From: Alphaproteobacteria bacterium
GTDB lineage: Bacteria; Pseudomonadota; Alphaproteobacteria; Rs-D84
Direction of reading: 5' to 3'
Assembly (NCBI GenBank): GCA_017472065.1
Contig: JAFURB010000016.1
Location: 1-32,679, forward strand
Length of the DNA: 32,679 nt
Part shown: in pieces, positions 6,281 through 14,049 of the stretch
Numbering within the stretch: position 1 is the stretch's first letter
Layout: each line of letters starts with the position of its first letter
Program-made: the position numbers and the translations under genes
Notes under the pieces: model-generated
What the model was told of the DNA's origin: nothing
Databases searched by the model: none
The model's input: the letters and a program-made list of their open reading frames with translations, nothing else

Positions 6281-6988
6281 ATGAGATTGGATTTAGAACT
6301 GGTTCAGCGGAATTTGTACCCAACGCGTGCGCGCGCGGTGGCGGCAATTCGTGCGGGGCTGGTGACGGTTAATGGACGACCGGCCAAAAAGCCCAGCCAG
6401 ATCGTTGCCGATGCGGATGTGGTTGTTGGGGGTGATTTGCCCTATTCCATTGGGCGTGGCAGTTTGAAGTTGGAACATGCCTTGGATTATTTCAAGATAA
6501 ATCCAGACGGTTTGTTTTGTCTGGATATCGGGGCCAGTACCGGTGGATTCACAGATGTTTTGTTGCGCCGTGGTGCGCGGCGCGTCTATGCCGTGGATGT
6601 TGGCACAAATCAGTTGGCGGATGAACTGCGTCATGACCCGCGTGTGATTTCGATGGAACAGACCGATATTCGCGATGTTGTGCCGACTGAGACGGTTGAT
6701 TTAATCGTAATCGATGTGTCGTTTATATCGCTGACGAATATTGTGGAATCCCTGCCCCGATGGATGCCAAAAAATATAATTGCCCTGATTAAGCCCCAAT
6801 TTGAGGTTCCGCGCGAAATCGCCACCAAATATAATGGCGTTATCAAGTCGTCGCAATTGCACGAAGAATCAATTGCGCGTGTTGTTGATGCGTTTGAAAA
6901 ATGCGGATTTAAATCGTGTGGTATCACCACGTCCCCTATTCAGGGTGGCAGTGGCAATACCGAATTTTTAGCATGTTTTAAATATTAA
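6281..6988 (+). CDS. tlyA: TlyA-family rRNA 2'-O-methyltransferase
   Basis: 235 residues. Family members methylate ribose 2'-OH groups in 16S and/or 23S rRNA using S-adenosylmethionine. An S4 RNA-binding domain covers about residues 1-60 (RLDLELVQRNL, then VTVNGRPAKKPSQIV). The FtsJ-like methyltransferase domain follows, with SAM motif LDIGASTGGFTD (81-92). The KDKE-type tetrad is represented by Lys63, Asp145, Lys171 and Glu175. The start at 6281 matches the family N-terminus; the longer in-frame extension back to 6125 overlaps the previous terminator and is rejected. The stop overlaps that of the converging PAP2 gene (TTAA, 6985-6988). Some TlyA proteins were described as hemolysins, but the enzyme role is better founded. 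Confidence 0.9.
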   Translation: MRLDLELVQRNLYPTRARAVAAIRAGLVTVNGRPAKKPSQIVADADVVVGGDLPYSIGRGSLKLEHALDYFKINPDGLFCLDIGASTGGFTDVLLRRGARRVYAVDVGTNQLADELRHDPRVISMEQTDIRDVVPTETVDLIVIDVSFISLTNIVESLPRWMPKNIIALIKPQFEVPREIATKYNGVIKSSQLHEESIARVVDAFEKCGFKSCGITTSPIQGGSGNTEFLACFKY

Positions 6989-7539
6989 AATTCTGTCTTG
7001 AACCCGACGTGGATGTTATCGGGGGTGGCGGCAACTGTAATATTTTGTGCCACGTCATATTTATCCACAACAATCCATGTAAAAAGCGCAGATACCGCCG
7101 CCCCGCCCAGGACGTCGTGCCAATAGTGTGCGTCGGCCCTTACCCGGCCCCAACCAGTTACCGCGGCCATTGCGTATGGTATAATTGCCGGTTTCCATCC
7201 GTAACGACGGTGGACGAACATTGCGCTGCTGAATGCGGCGGCGGAATGACCACTGGGGAATGATTTCCAATCGGAACCATTCGGGCGTCGTTCCAGTTCA
7301 AGGCCCTTGATACCTTCGGCAACTATCTGGGCACCGGCAATACTGGTGGCTAATTCAATGGCACCGTCAAAGTTATCTTCGGTACTGCTTAGCCCCAGGG
7401 CGTATGCCACCGTCATCACCATAAATGTATCGCTTAGTTTATTCGGGTTGGAAAATGAAAAAGGTCCACCCGCAATTGCGCCATTTGCGGTCAATGCCCC
7501 GCAAACAGAAAACGCGACAAGAGTTCTAAGTCTTGACAT
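6985..7539 (-). CDS. PAP2-family phosphatase, exported or membrane
   Basis: 184 residues. All three motifs of the PAP2 acid phosphatase family are present in order: K-x6-RP (KGLELERRP), PSGH, and R-x5-H-x3-D (within GRVRADAHYWHD). It is therefore probably active on a phosphate monoester or a lipid (pyro)phosphate. The N-terminus is a signal peptide or first membrane segment (residues 1-23), and hydrophobic segments flank the motifs, placing the active site on the periplasmic side. In a lipid A-making cell, candidate substrates are undecaprenyl pyrophosphate or lipid A phosphates, but neither is shown. AAAGGAAAG precedes the start. A structured RNA on the same strand ends upstream at about 7562. 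Confidence 0.88.
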   Translation of the reverse strand: MSRLRTLVAFSVCGALTANGAIAGGPFSFSNPNKLSDTFMVMTVAYALGLSSTEDNFDGAIELATSIAGAQIVAEGIKGLELERRPNGSDWKSFPSGHSAAAFSSAMFVHRRYGWKPAIIPYAMAAVTGWGRVRADAHYWHDVLGGAAVSALFTWIVVDKYDVAQNITVAATPDNIHVGFKTEF

Positions 7540-7561
7540 ATTTTCTTTCCTTTCGATTGTA

Positions 7562-7748
7562 ATAAAAAAACCACCATAGCAAGTGGTGGTCGGGAGTTAG
7601 AACAGTCAAACATTGATGACCTCGTTGTCTTGCGAGCAACGACATCCCGACCGTTTGATCGGGACATAAAGTGATAGCCATTTCGTTCAATGTTTTGGTG
7701 TTCTAAGCCAAAGCCACATCACTATGTCCGGGGCATGTGTGTGCCCCG
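7562..7748 (-). ncRNA. Rod-shaped structured RNA of about 185 nt, family not identified
   Basis: The minus-strand transcript would start near 7747 and end in the terminator at 7564-7590. Its 5' end is a hairpin (7742-7747 with 7730-7735). Long-range pairs build a rod: 7699-7706 with 7597-7604, then 7687-7694 with 7609-7616, each 8 bp and perfect, separated by a 4-nt internal loop on each side. Inside are two stable hairpins, around 7643-7663 and 7623-7644. The 5' segment near 7715-7728 can also pair with the terminator's outer arm. No ribosome-bound ORF was seen. Size and rod shape recall 6S RNA, but I did not recognise conserved 6S sequence. A plus-strand leader for leuS is less likely because the T tract and promoter favour the minus strand. 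Confidence 0.6.
7564..7590 (-). terminator. Terminator of minus-strand structured RNA
   Basis: On the minus strand ACCACC (7590-7585) pairs with GGTGGT (7575-7570) and is followed by seven T (7570-7564). Confidence 0.8.
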
Positions 7749-7753
7749 TAACA

Positions 7754-7782
7754 AGTATTTATTGAAAAATTAAAAAAGTCTA
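7754..7782 (-). promoter_or_regulatory. Probable promoter of the rod-shaped RNA
   Basis: On the minus strand TAGACT (7782-7777), a 17-bp spacer and AATACT (7759-7754). The predicted start is about 7747, exactly at the first base of the 5' hairpin. Confidence 0.45.
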
Positions 7783-7879
7783 GATTTTTTTGTGTATCTT
7801 TATAAAAAAACTTGAATAATGTGCGCGTGAAATATAAACTGGGGGTTAAGGCAATTTTAATAACACATAGGACGAAATT

Positions 7880-10276
7880 ATGGCAGAAGATATCAAGAAA
7901 ATTCACGAACGCGAAGCAAAATGGCAAAAACGCTGGCGTGATGCCGGTGCATTTGTTCCGAAAGATGATGGTTCGAAACCACGTTTTTACACGTTGGTGG
8001 AATTTCCGTTCTTGTCCGGTGCCGGGATGCACGCGGGACATATGATGAATTATTCGGGGATTGATGTCTTGGCCCGGTTTCGTCGTGCACGTGGGTATGA
8101 TGTTTTGTTCCCAATGGGGTTTGATGCCATGGGTATTGCTGGTGAACACTATGCGACCAAAATTGGACGCCATCCAGCGGATGTCGCAAAAGAACTGATT
8201 GCAGATTATTCGAAAATGATTGATCGTGTCGGTTGGTCGGTCAGTCCAGAAACGCGTGTCGCGACATCTGATCCAGAATATGTTAAATGGACACAATGGA
8301 TGTTTATCCAGTTCTTTAATGCTGGATTGGCGTATAAATCTGCCCTGCCGATGAATTGGTGTCCGGCGTGCAAAACAAACCTGACCAATGAAGAGTTAGA
8401 AGATGGTTGTTGTGAACGCTGTCATGGACCAGTTGAAAAGAAAATGAAGGTTCAATGGAATTTGGCATTGTCTAAATATGCTGATAAGTTGCTGGATGGA
8501 TTGAACGATGTTGATTTTGATGAACGTATCAAAAAAGATGAAGTAAACTTGATTGGTAAATCGCATGGCGCGGATGTTGATTTTCGTGTCGGTGATGATG
8601 TTATGACGGTTTATACAACGCGTGTAGATACTATATTTGGTGTAACATTTTGTGTAATTGCACCAGAACACAAGTTGTTGGCAAAATGGCTGGACGAAGG
8701 CAAAATTAAAAACGCAGATGCCGTGCGTGCGTATATCAAAGAATCCGCTGCAAAATCTGAAATTGAACGGACAGATGCGACCAAGGAAAAAACAGGTGTG
8801 CGTTTGGACGGTATTATGGCGCTGAATCCATATACAGGCAAAGAAATCCCGGTGTTCACATCGGACTATGTATTGGTTGATTATGCGTATGGGACAATTA
8901 TGGCGGTGCCGGCGCACGATGGTCGTGACTGGGACTTTGCTAAGAAATTCGGCTTGGAAATTATCCCGGTTTTGGCGGGTGGTGAACCAGACAAGGTTTG
9001 GGAAGGCGATGGCGCACATATAAATTCATCCTTCTTGGATGGTATGGGCAAAGAAGATGCTATTGCCGCTGCGATTAAATATGGTGCGGAACACGGGTTT
9101 GCGCGTGGTACAACAAAATATAAATTAAAAGACTGGGGTTTTTCGCGCCAGATGTATTGGGGTGAACCAATCCCAATGGTTTATTGTGAAAAATGTGGCT
9201 GGGTGCCGGTTGATGAATCTGAATTGCCAATTATGCAACCGTATATGGTGGACTATAAGCCAACCGATGAAGGCGAAGGTCCCCTGGCCCGTGCAACTGA
9301 TTGGGTAAATACAACGTGTCCACATTGTGGGTTGCCTGCAAAACGTGAAACAGATACTATGCCGGGTTGGGCAGGATCATCGTGGTATTATCTGCGGTAC
9401 CTGGACCCAAAGAACGACAAAGAATTCTGTTCGCGCCAGCAGATGGAAAACTGGATGCCGGTTACACATTATAACGGTGGGCATGAACATAATACGCGTC
9501 ATTTAATTTATTCGCGTTTCTGGCATCATGCGCTGTATGATTTGGGATTGGTTAATACACCAGAACCATACGCAAAGCGTACGGCCCAGGGACTGTTGAT
9601 GGGTAATGACGGCTATAAAATGTCTAAGTCGCGCGGAAATGGATTCATGGTGGCGGATTTGGTCGATTCTGTTGGGGCCGATGCAGGTCGCGTATCTGTG
9701 TTGTCGCTGGGGCCGTGGGAAAATAATGCGGTGTGGACCGATGGTGCATTGGCCGGGGTTCAGCGTTTCTTGAAACGCGTGGAAAATATGGCAGATAATT
9801 TGACGGGCGATGAAATGACGGCGGAACAAGAACGTTTGATGCATAAGTTAATCGCAGATGTAACAGATCGCGTTGAAAATATGAAATTTAATACGGCGAT
9901 TTCTGCGATGATGGAATACATCAATGCGTTTTCGGGTGGTATGCCGCGGGCCGCATATGAAACACTGGTTCGTGTGTTAAATCCATTTGCGCCACATTTG
10001 ACCGAAGAAATGTGGGAAAAATTAGGGCATGATGAAATGCTGGCGATGTCGGATTGGCCGACATTCGATGCGTCAAAATTGGTTGAAACCGAAATGACAA
10101 TTGTTGCGTCCATTAACGGTAAACGCGGCGCGGAATTTGTTGCGCCGGCAAATGTGGCCGAAGATGCATTGATTGAAATGGCAAAAAGCGCATTGGGCGC
10201 CAAATTAGATGGTGCGACAATTATCAAGACGATTGTTGTGCCGAAAAAATTGGTGAACTTTGTTGTGAAAAAATAA
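7880..10276 (+). CDS. leuS: Leucyl-tRNA synthetase
   Basis: 798 residues, somewhat shorter than the usual 820-880. It charges tRNA-Leu with leucine. The HIGH motif reads HAGH (51-54, after LSGAGM). A Cys cluster at 161, 164, 178 and 181 fits a zinc site, with a second CEKC/CPHC pair later. The CP1 editing domain is present (TTRVDTIFG, VPAHDGRDWDFA), and KMSKS is at 580-584. The catalytic-core segment GGHEHNTRHLIYSRFW differs from the common GGIEHA-type wording. AGGACG precedes the ATG by about 6 nt. A weak promoter (TTGTGT 7790-7795, AATAAT 7815-7820, spacing 19) lies upstream. Monocistronic, with its own terminator. Three tRNA genes for Leu and Ala lie elsewhere in the window. Confidence 0.95.
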   Translation: MAEDIKKIHEREAKWQKRWRDAGAFVPKDDGSKPRFYTLVEFPFLSGAGMHAGHMMNYSGIDVLARFRRARGYDVLFPMGFDAMGIAGEHYATKIGRHPADVAKELIADYSKMIDRVGWSVSPETRVATSDPEYVKWTQWMFIQFFNAGLAYKSALPMNWCPACKTNLTNEELEDGCCERCHGPVEKKMKVQWNLALSKYADKLLDGLNDVDFDERIKKDEVNLIGKSHGADVDFRVGDDVMTVYTTRVDTIFGVTFCVIAPEHKLLAKWLDEGKIKNADAVRAYIKESAAKSEIERTDATKEKTGVRLDGIMALNPYTGKEIPVFTSDYVLVDYAYGTIMAVPAHDGRDWDFAKKFGLEIIPVLAGGEPDKVWEGDGAHINSSFLDGMGKEDAIAAAIKYGAEHGFARGTTKYKLKDWGFSRQMYWGEPIPMVYCEKCGWVPVDESELPIMQPYMVDYKPTDEGEGPLARATDWVNTTCPHCGLPAKRETDTMPGWAGSSWYYLRYLDPKNDKEFCSRQQMENWMPVTHYNGGHEHNTRHLIYSRFWHHALYDLGLVNTPEPYAKRTAQGLLMGNDGYKMSKSRGNGFMVADLVDSVGADAGRVSVLSLGPWENNAVWTDGALAGVQRFLKRVENMADNLTGDEMTAEQERLMHKLIADVTDRVENMKFNTAISAMMEYINAFSGGMPRAAYETLVRVLNPFAPHLTEEMWEKLGHDEMLAMSDWPTFDASKLVETEMTIVASINGKRGAEFVAPANVAEDALIEMAKSALGAKLDGATIIKTIVVPKKLVNFVVKK

Positions 10277-10277
10277 T

Positions 10278-10303
10278 AAAAAACGGGCGTTTGCCCGTTT
10301 TTT
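10278..10303 (+). terminator. Terminator after leuS
   Basis: Six A, CGGGC (10284-10288), loop GTTT, GCCCG (10293-10297), six T. It starts 2 bp after the leuS stop. Confidence 0.9.
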
Positions 10304-10304
10304 A

Positions 10305-10332
10305 TTGAAAAATTATATTGATGCACTATAAT
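10305..10332 (+). promoter_or_regulatory. Promoter of the trpS operon
   Basis: TTGAAA (10305-10310), 16-bp spacer, TATAAT (10327-10332). The predicted start is at about 10339, giving a trpS leader of about 135 nt whose first codon is the leader ORF at 10340. Confidence 0.65.
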
Positions 10333-10339
10333 GACTGGT

Positions 10340-10396
10340 ATGAGTTCAAATAAATTTATCTTTTCAAGTGTTTTTTGTTGGCGCATTGCCGCCTAA
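10340..10396 (+). CDS. Possible 18-residue leader peptide upstream of trpS
   Basis: An ATG lies at the predicted transcription start, followed by 18 codons and TAA. The peptide reads MSSNKFIFSSVFCWRIAA. It has one Trp codon (10379-10381) next to a small hairpin, GGCG (10380-10383) with CGCC (10390-10393). No classic terminator hairpin was found between it and trpS, so ribosome-mediated transcription attenuation is not demonstrated; translational coupling or chance remain possible. There is no Shine-Dalgarno, so translation would be leaderless. Confidence 0.35.
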   Translation: MSSNKFIFSSVFCWRIAA

Positions 10397-10473
10397 GTAT
10401 TTATGCACCCTATTTTGGGCTTTCATTTCAATAACAAATTCATTAAAATCAAATATAAGAAAAGGTAATTATT

Positions 10474-11466
10474 ATGTCAGATAAAATTGTATTAACGGGT
10501 ATTAAACCCACAGGGATGCCACATTTAGGCAATTATATCGGTGCGCTGAAACCATTAATTGAACGGGCGCGCGAGTATAAAACATTTATGTTTATTGCGG
10601 ATTTGCATGCATTAAATTCTGTTCATGATGCGGCGCAAATTAAGCAGCACACATATGAAATCGCAGCAATGATGATTGCGTTGGGGCTGGACTTAAATAA
10701 CGCGGTCTTGTTTCGTCAGTCGGATATTGATGAAATCTATCAATTAAACACATTGTTGTCTAATGTCACGCCCAAGGGGCTAATGAATCGCGCGCATTCG
10801 TACAAGGCGGCAATGGATAAAAACATCGCCGCGGGTCTGGATACAGATGCTGGGGTGAATATGGGGCTTTATACATACCCTATTCTGATGACGGCAGATA
10901 TTTTGATGTATAATTCTGATATTGTGCCAGTTGGCGCCGATCAAAAGCAACATGTTGAATTTGCACGCGATATCGCAGGATATTTTAACAATACATATGG
11001 TGAAATATTCAAAATGCCAGAACCTGTAATCGGGGCGGATACTGGATTAATTCCGGGGTTGGATGGACGAAAAATGAGCAAGTCTTATGACAACACAATT
11101 GCCTTGTTCGCGCCGGAAAAAGAATTAAAAAAGAAAATTATGCGTATCATTACGGATTCCAAGACACCCGAAGAATCCAAGGACCCAGATACATCAACCA
11201 TATATCAATTGTACAAACATTTTGCGACGGGGGCCGAAATTGCTGAGTTTGCAGAAATGTTCCGTGCGGGTGGTATGGGATATGGTACGGCAAAAACGAT
11301 ATTGTTTGAAAAAATCAATTCTGTGCTGGCAGAACCACGGGCGGAATATGAACGCTTGATGGCAAACCCAGGTGAAATAGATGAAATATTGGCGCGTGGT
11401 GCGGCGCGCGCACGTGCAGTTGCACGGGAAACAATGGCGCGCGTTAAAAAGGCCATGTTGGGATAA
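10474..11466 (+). CDS. trpS: Tryptophanyl-tRNA synthetase
   Basis: 330 residues, the normal length. It charges tRNA-Trp. The class I signatures are present: the HIGH-type motif PHLGNY (His17-Asn20) in the TGIKPTGMPHLGN N-terminus, and KMSKS at 200-204. The core motifs ADLHALN, YPILMTADILMY and VPVGADQKQH are typical of bacterial TrpRS. AAAAGG lies about 8 nt before the ATG. It is first in an operon with the SIMPL-domain gene (19-bp gap) and xerC (3-bp gap after that). Confidence 0.96.
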   Translation: MSDKIVLTGIKPTGMPHLGNYIGALKPLIERAREYKTFMFIADLHALNSVHDAAQIKQHTYEIAAMMIALGLDLNNAVLFRQSDIDEIYQLNTLLSNVTPKGLMNRAHSYKAAMDKNIAAGLDTDAGVNMGLYTYPILMTADILMYNSDIVPVGADQKQHVEFARDIAGYFNNTYGEIFKMPEPVIGADTGLIPGLDGRKMSKSYDNTIALFAPEKELKKKIMRIITDSKTPEESKDPDTSTIYQLYKHFATGAEIAEFAEMFRAGGMGYGTAKTILFEKINSVLAEPRAEYERLMANPGEIDEILARGAARARAVARETMARVKKAMLG

Positions 11467-11485
11467 TAATTAAAGGAGAGAGAAT

Positions 11486-12220
11486 ATGAAAAAAACACTA
11501 ACCTGGATTGGAACTGTTATTGGAACGGCGGCGGTGTTGGCGTTGATATTTGGGGCACTGGAACGCAAAAATGAACCGCGTACAATTGCGACAACGGGGC
11601 AATGCCTGACCACGGCACCACGCGACAAGACAGCCATTACATTGCGTGTGACAACATTAGATAAATCGGCGGCCACATCCATGAAAATGGCAACCGCCAA
11701 GGTTGCAGAAATAACAGAATTTCTGAAAACGCAAGATGTTCAAATGCAGACCACGCAATTTAATTCCTATGAAAAGACCGAGTGGAATCGTGATGAGCAA
11801 AAATCTGTGACGTTGGGTATCGAAACAACAATCGCAGTCGAAGTTTCGGCAAACAATATTGAAACAATTGAAAAAGTGTTGACCCAATTTGCAGGACAGA
11901 CAAATGTCTTTTCCGAGGATTTGCGTATGTACACCAGCCCAGAGGCATTAAAACCAATCGTCGAAGATTGTATGGCGCGTGCGGTTGAAAACGCGCGTAC
12001 GCGCGCAGAAGCATTGGCGGCCGGCGATGGAAAACGCGCAGGAAAATTGTTGGCGGTGTCATATGGAACCCAGACCGGTGAGGTAGCACGCCCGACATCG
12101 GGTAATTTAATGCGCGCAGCAAAATTAGAAGTTGCCACCGCAATGGATGCCGCTGGTACAATCGTCAGTCGTGACACAGATGTGTCTGTAAATGTATCTG
12201 CGGTGTTTGAAATACGATAA
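11486..12220 (+). CDS. SIMPL-domain (DUF541) periplasmic protein
   Basis: 244 residues. An N-terminal hydrophobic segment (about 5-25) acts as signal peptide or membrane anchor. The remainder fits the SIMPL/DUF541 family (E. coli YggE-like): an early small-residue strand region, a middle of alternating strands and helices with AKVAEITEFLK, and the characteristic late block ENARTRAEALAAGDGKRAGK (190-210) followed by DVSVNVSAVFEI at the end. Members are periplasmic or membrane-anchored and loosely linked to stress tolerance; the molecular role is unknown. AAAGGAGAGAG is a strong ribosome site. Its place between trpS and xerC looks like operon convenience rather than a shared pathway. Confidence 0.8.
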   Translation: MKKTLTWIGTVIGTAAVLALIFGALERKNEPRTIATTGQCLTTAPRDKTAITLRVTTLDKSAATSMKMATAKVAEITEFLKTQDVQMQTTQFNSYEKTEWNRDEQKSVTLGIETTIAVEVSANNIETIEKVLTQFAGQTNVFSEDLRMYTSPEALKPIVEDCMARAVENARTRAEALAAGDGKRAGKLLAVSYGTQTGEVARPTSGNLMRAAKLEVATAMDAAGTIVSRDTDVSVNVSAVFEIR

Positions 12221-12223
12221 GAT

Positions 12224-13138
12224 ATGGAAAATGTTGTTCAGGAATTTTTAGAATATCTGGCCGATACCAAAGGGTATTCGGTACATACGGCGCGTGCGTA
12301 TGAAATGGATGTTATGGAATTCCTGAAATTTTTTACTAAATTTAATGGTGCGGATGCGGATTTGTCGGCGATTGCACGGGCGGATACAATTTGTTTCCGG
12401 GCGTTTCTGGCGGATTGCCAGCGACGCGGATTGTCGCATAAATCGACGGCGCGCGCGTTGTCTTCGTTGCGTGGATTTTACAGATTTTTGGGGCGAAAAT
12501 ACGATATAAAAAATGATGCGATTGGGTTGATATCGTCGCCGAAAATTCCGCGTAAATTGTCCAAGGCAATTGATGCGTCTGATGTCGCGGATATGCGTGG
12601 CGCAATTAGTGCGACAAATGTAAAAGATCCATGGGTGGCGGCGCGTGATTGGGCGTTGGTGGTGTTGCTGTTTGGGTGCGGATTGCGAATATCAGAGGCA
12701 CTGGGGCTGTGCAATCGTGATGTGATGGGGCGGCCCGATGTTTTGCGTATCGTGGGTAAAGGGAACAAGGAACGCCTGGTCCCGGTTTTGCCAGCGGTAT
12801 GGGATGCGATGGATAAATACTTGGCGGTTCATCCGTTTGACAAGGCACCCGATGCCGTCGTTTTTCGCAGTGTGCGCGGACTGCCGATGTCGGCGCGTAT
12901 GGCGGAAAAGGTTGTGGAAAATTTGCGTAATTATTTACAGTTGCCAGACTATGTAACACCGCACGCATTGCGCCACACATTTGCAACGGCATTGTTGGCC
13001 GGCGGTGCGGATTTACGCAGTTTACAAGAATTACTGGGGCATTCGTCATTGGCGGCAACCCAGCTTTATACACGCGTTAATATGAGTGAGATTTCAAATA
13101 TATACGCACATGCCCATCCGCGCGCAGGCGATGATTAA
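12224..13138 (+). CDS. xerC: Tyrosine recombinase XerC/XerD
   Basis: 304 residues, the normal length. It resolves chromosome dimers at dif with its partner recombinase. The N-terminal SAM-like core-binding domain covers about 1-95. The catalytic domain carries the full active set: Arg154 (GCGLRISEA), Lys179 (GKGNKERLVP), His247 and Arg250 (HALRH), His273 (LGHSS) and the nucleophile Tyr282 (LYTRV). The short C-terminus and LGHSSLAATQLYTRV wording favour XerC over XerD, but either name is possible. There is no strong Shine-Dalgarno, and translation is probably coupled to the SIMPL gene ending 3 bp upstream. There is no sign of a mobile-element context, so a housekeeping role is likely. Confidence 0.9.
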   Translation: MENVVQEFLEYLADTKGYSVHTARAYEMDVMEFLKFFTKFNGADADLSAIARADTICFRAFLADCQRRGLSHKSTARALSSLRGFYRFLGRKYDIKNDAIGLISSPKIPRKLSKAIDASDVADMRGAISATNVKDPWVAARDWALVVLLFGCGLRISEALGLCNRDVMGRPDVLRIVGKGNKERLVPVLPAVWDAMDKYLAVHPFDKAPDAVVFRSVRGLPMSARMAEKVVENLRNYLQLPDYVTPHALRHTFATALLAGGADLRSLQELLGHSSLAATQLYTRVNMSEISNIYAHAHPRAGDD

Positions 13139-13165
13139 AAAAATCCCACCAATCGGGGGATTTTT
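13137..13165. terminator. Bidirectional terminator between convergent operons
   Basis: A-rich arm then ATCCC-A-CC, loop AATC, GG-G-GGGAT and a T-rich arm (13139-13165). Read on the minus strand it also ends in a T run. It serves both xerC and the minus-strand gene ending at 13164. Confidence 0.8.
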
Positions 13166-13583
13166 ATTTTTGTTTCATAAGCGTTTCTGCTTGTTTATTA
13201 GCGGTTAAATTTTGATGAATCTTGAATGTATTTAGATGAAGAAAGTTGTCATTATCAAAAGATATGACTATCTGGTCACCTTCGCGTGGCATTGGAGCTT
13301 TGCTATTGTATAATTGTGAAGATCTAAATTGAATGGTTTGACCATCTTTTGTTACGCAGTTTAATTCGTAATATGTACCAGTTCGACTTGTGTATGGTGT
13401 GACACGAAAAACCTTTACTGTATCAATGCCCGGAATTATACTTTTCGTTGTTTCATACTCTTTTTTCTCGACCGTTTTAGATATACAGCGAGCCGTACCC
13501 ATCATCATCATACCGAGAATTGTAATTTTGATAAATATTTTGGCGTTATATGCGAACTTGTCCGCGAAATCGTTTATGTCCAT
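13164..13583 (-). CDS. Small single-pass membrane protein, unknown function
   Basis: 139 residues from the ATG at 13583, chosen because GGAG lies 8 nt upstream, between the rpiB stop and this codon. The longer in-frame start at 13649 would overlap rpiB by 47 bp. The first 14 residues are acidic (MDINDFADKF), followed by a hydrophobic segment (about 15-31, with a run of Met) that is a likely membrane anchor. The outer part has a beta-rich look (VKVFRVTPYTSRTGTYYELNC, then GDQIVISFDND). No family was recognised. It is the last gene of the five-gene operon containing M23 peptidase and bactofilin, so an envelope role is possible but only by context. Confidence 0.65.
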   Translation of the reverse strand: MDINDFADKFAYNAKIFIKITILGMMMMGTARCISKTVEKKEYETTKSIIPGIDTVKVFRVTPYTSRTGTYYELNCVTKDGQTIQFRSSQLYNSKAPMPREGDQIVISFDNDNFLHLNTFKIHQNLTANKQAETLMKQK

Positions 13584-13602
13584 GTCTTTAACTCCGTGGC
13601 TA

Positions 13603-14049
13603 TTAAGAAATCTTTTCAACGCGTCTGATACGGCGTTCGACGGCATCAAATGGGCTTTCTAAAAATGCCTGAACACATAAAAATGCCATTTCAATATCAA
13701 TATCGTCGGCCGCCAATGCCAAAACATTGGTGTCGTCGTGAAAACGATCGTCACGGGCCTGGTCTGGACGTTCGCAACGCGATGCGCGAATATGACGATA
13801 ACGGTTTGCAGCAATCATGATGCCTGCGCCCGTGCCACAAATAATGATGCCACGTGATTTTTCATCGTTTTCCATTGCATCGGCCAATGTCGCAGCGACA
13901 TCTGGATAATCGGCAGATGTGTTTGGATCGTCAACGCCCAAATTTACAACGTTGTATCCCGCCGCCGCCAACATTTCAATCAGATATAATTTTAACCCAA
14001 CGCCACGGTGATCGGCCGCGATAAATACTTTTGATACATTTTTGTTCAT
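13603..14049 (-). CDS. rpiB: Ribose-5-phosphate isomerase B (RpiB/LacAB family)
   Basis: 148 residues, the family length. It interconverts ribose 5-phosphate and ribulose 5-phosphate in the non-oxidative pentose phosphate pathway. Visible residues are Asp13-His14 (AADHRG), the catalytic base Cys71 in CGTGAGIMIAANR, and His104 in HDDTNVLALA. The start at 14049 is supported by AAGGACAAGG upstream and by an ATGA overlap with the bactofilin stop; the start at 14082 would run further into bactofilin. Related enzymes use allose 6-phosphate or galactose 6-phosphate, so the substrate is the likely rather than proven one. Confidence 0.88.
   Translation of the reverse strand: MNKNVSKVFIAADHRGVGLKLYLIEMLAAAGYNVVNLGVDDPNTSADYPDVAATLADAMENDEKSRGIIICGTGAGIMIAANRYRHIRASRCERPDQARDDRFHDDTNVLALAADDIDIEMAFLCVQAFLESPFDAVERRIRRVEKIS

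Noticed and set aside
7061..7069. Perfect DnaA box TTATCCACA
   Set aside because: Single copy inside the coding region of the PAP2 gene, with no cluster or A/T-rich unwinding element; likely chance.
12224..13138. Tyrosine recombinase as sign of an integrative element
   Set aside because: Length, motifs and operon context fit housekeeping XerC; no attachment-site repeats at the tRNA genes and no phage or transfer genes.
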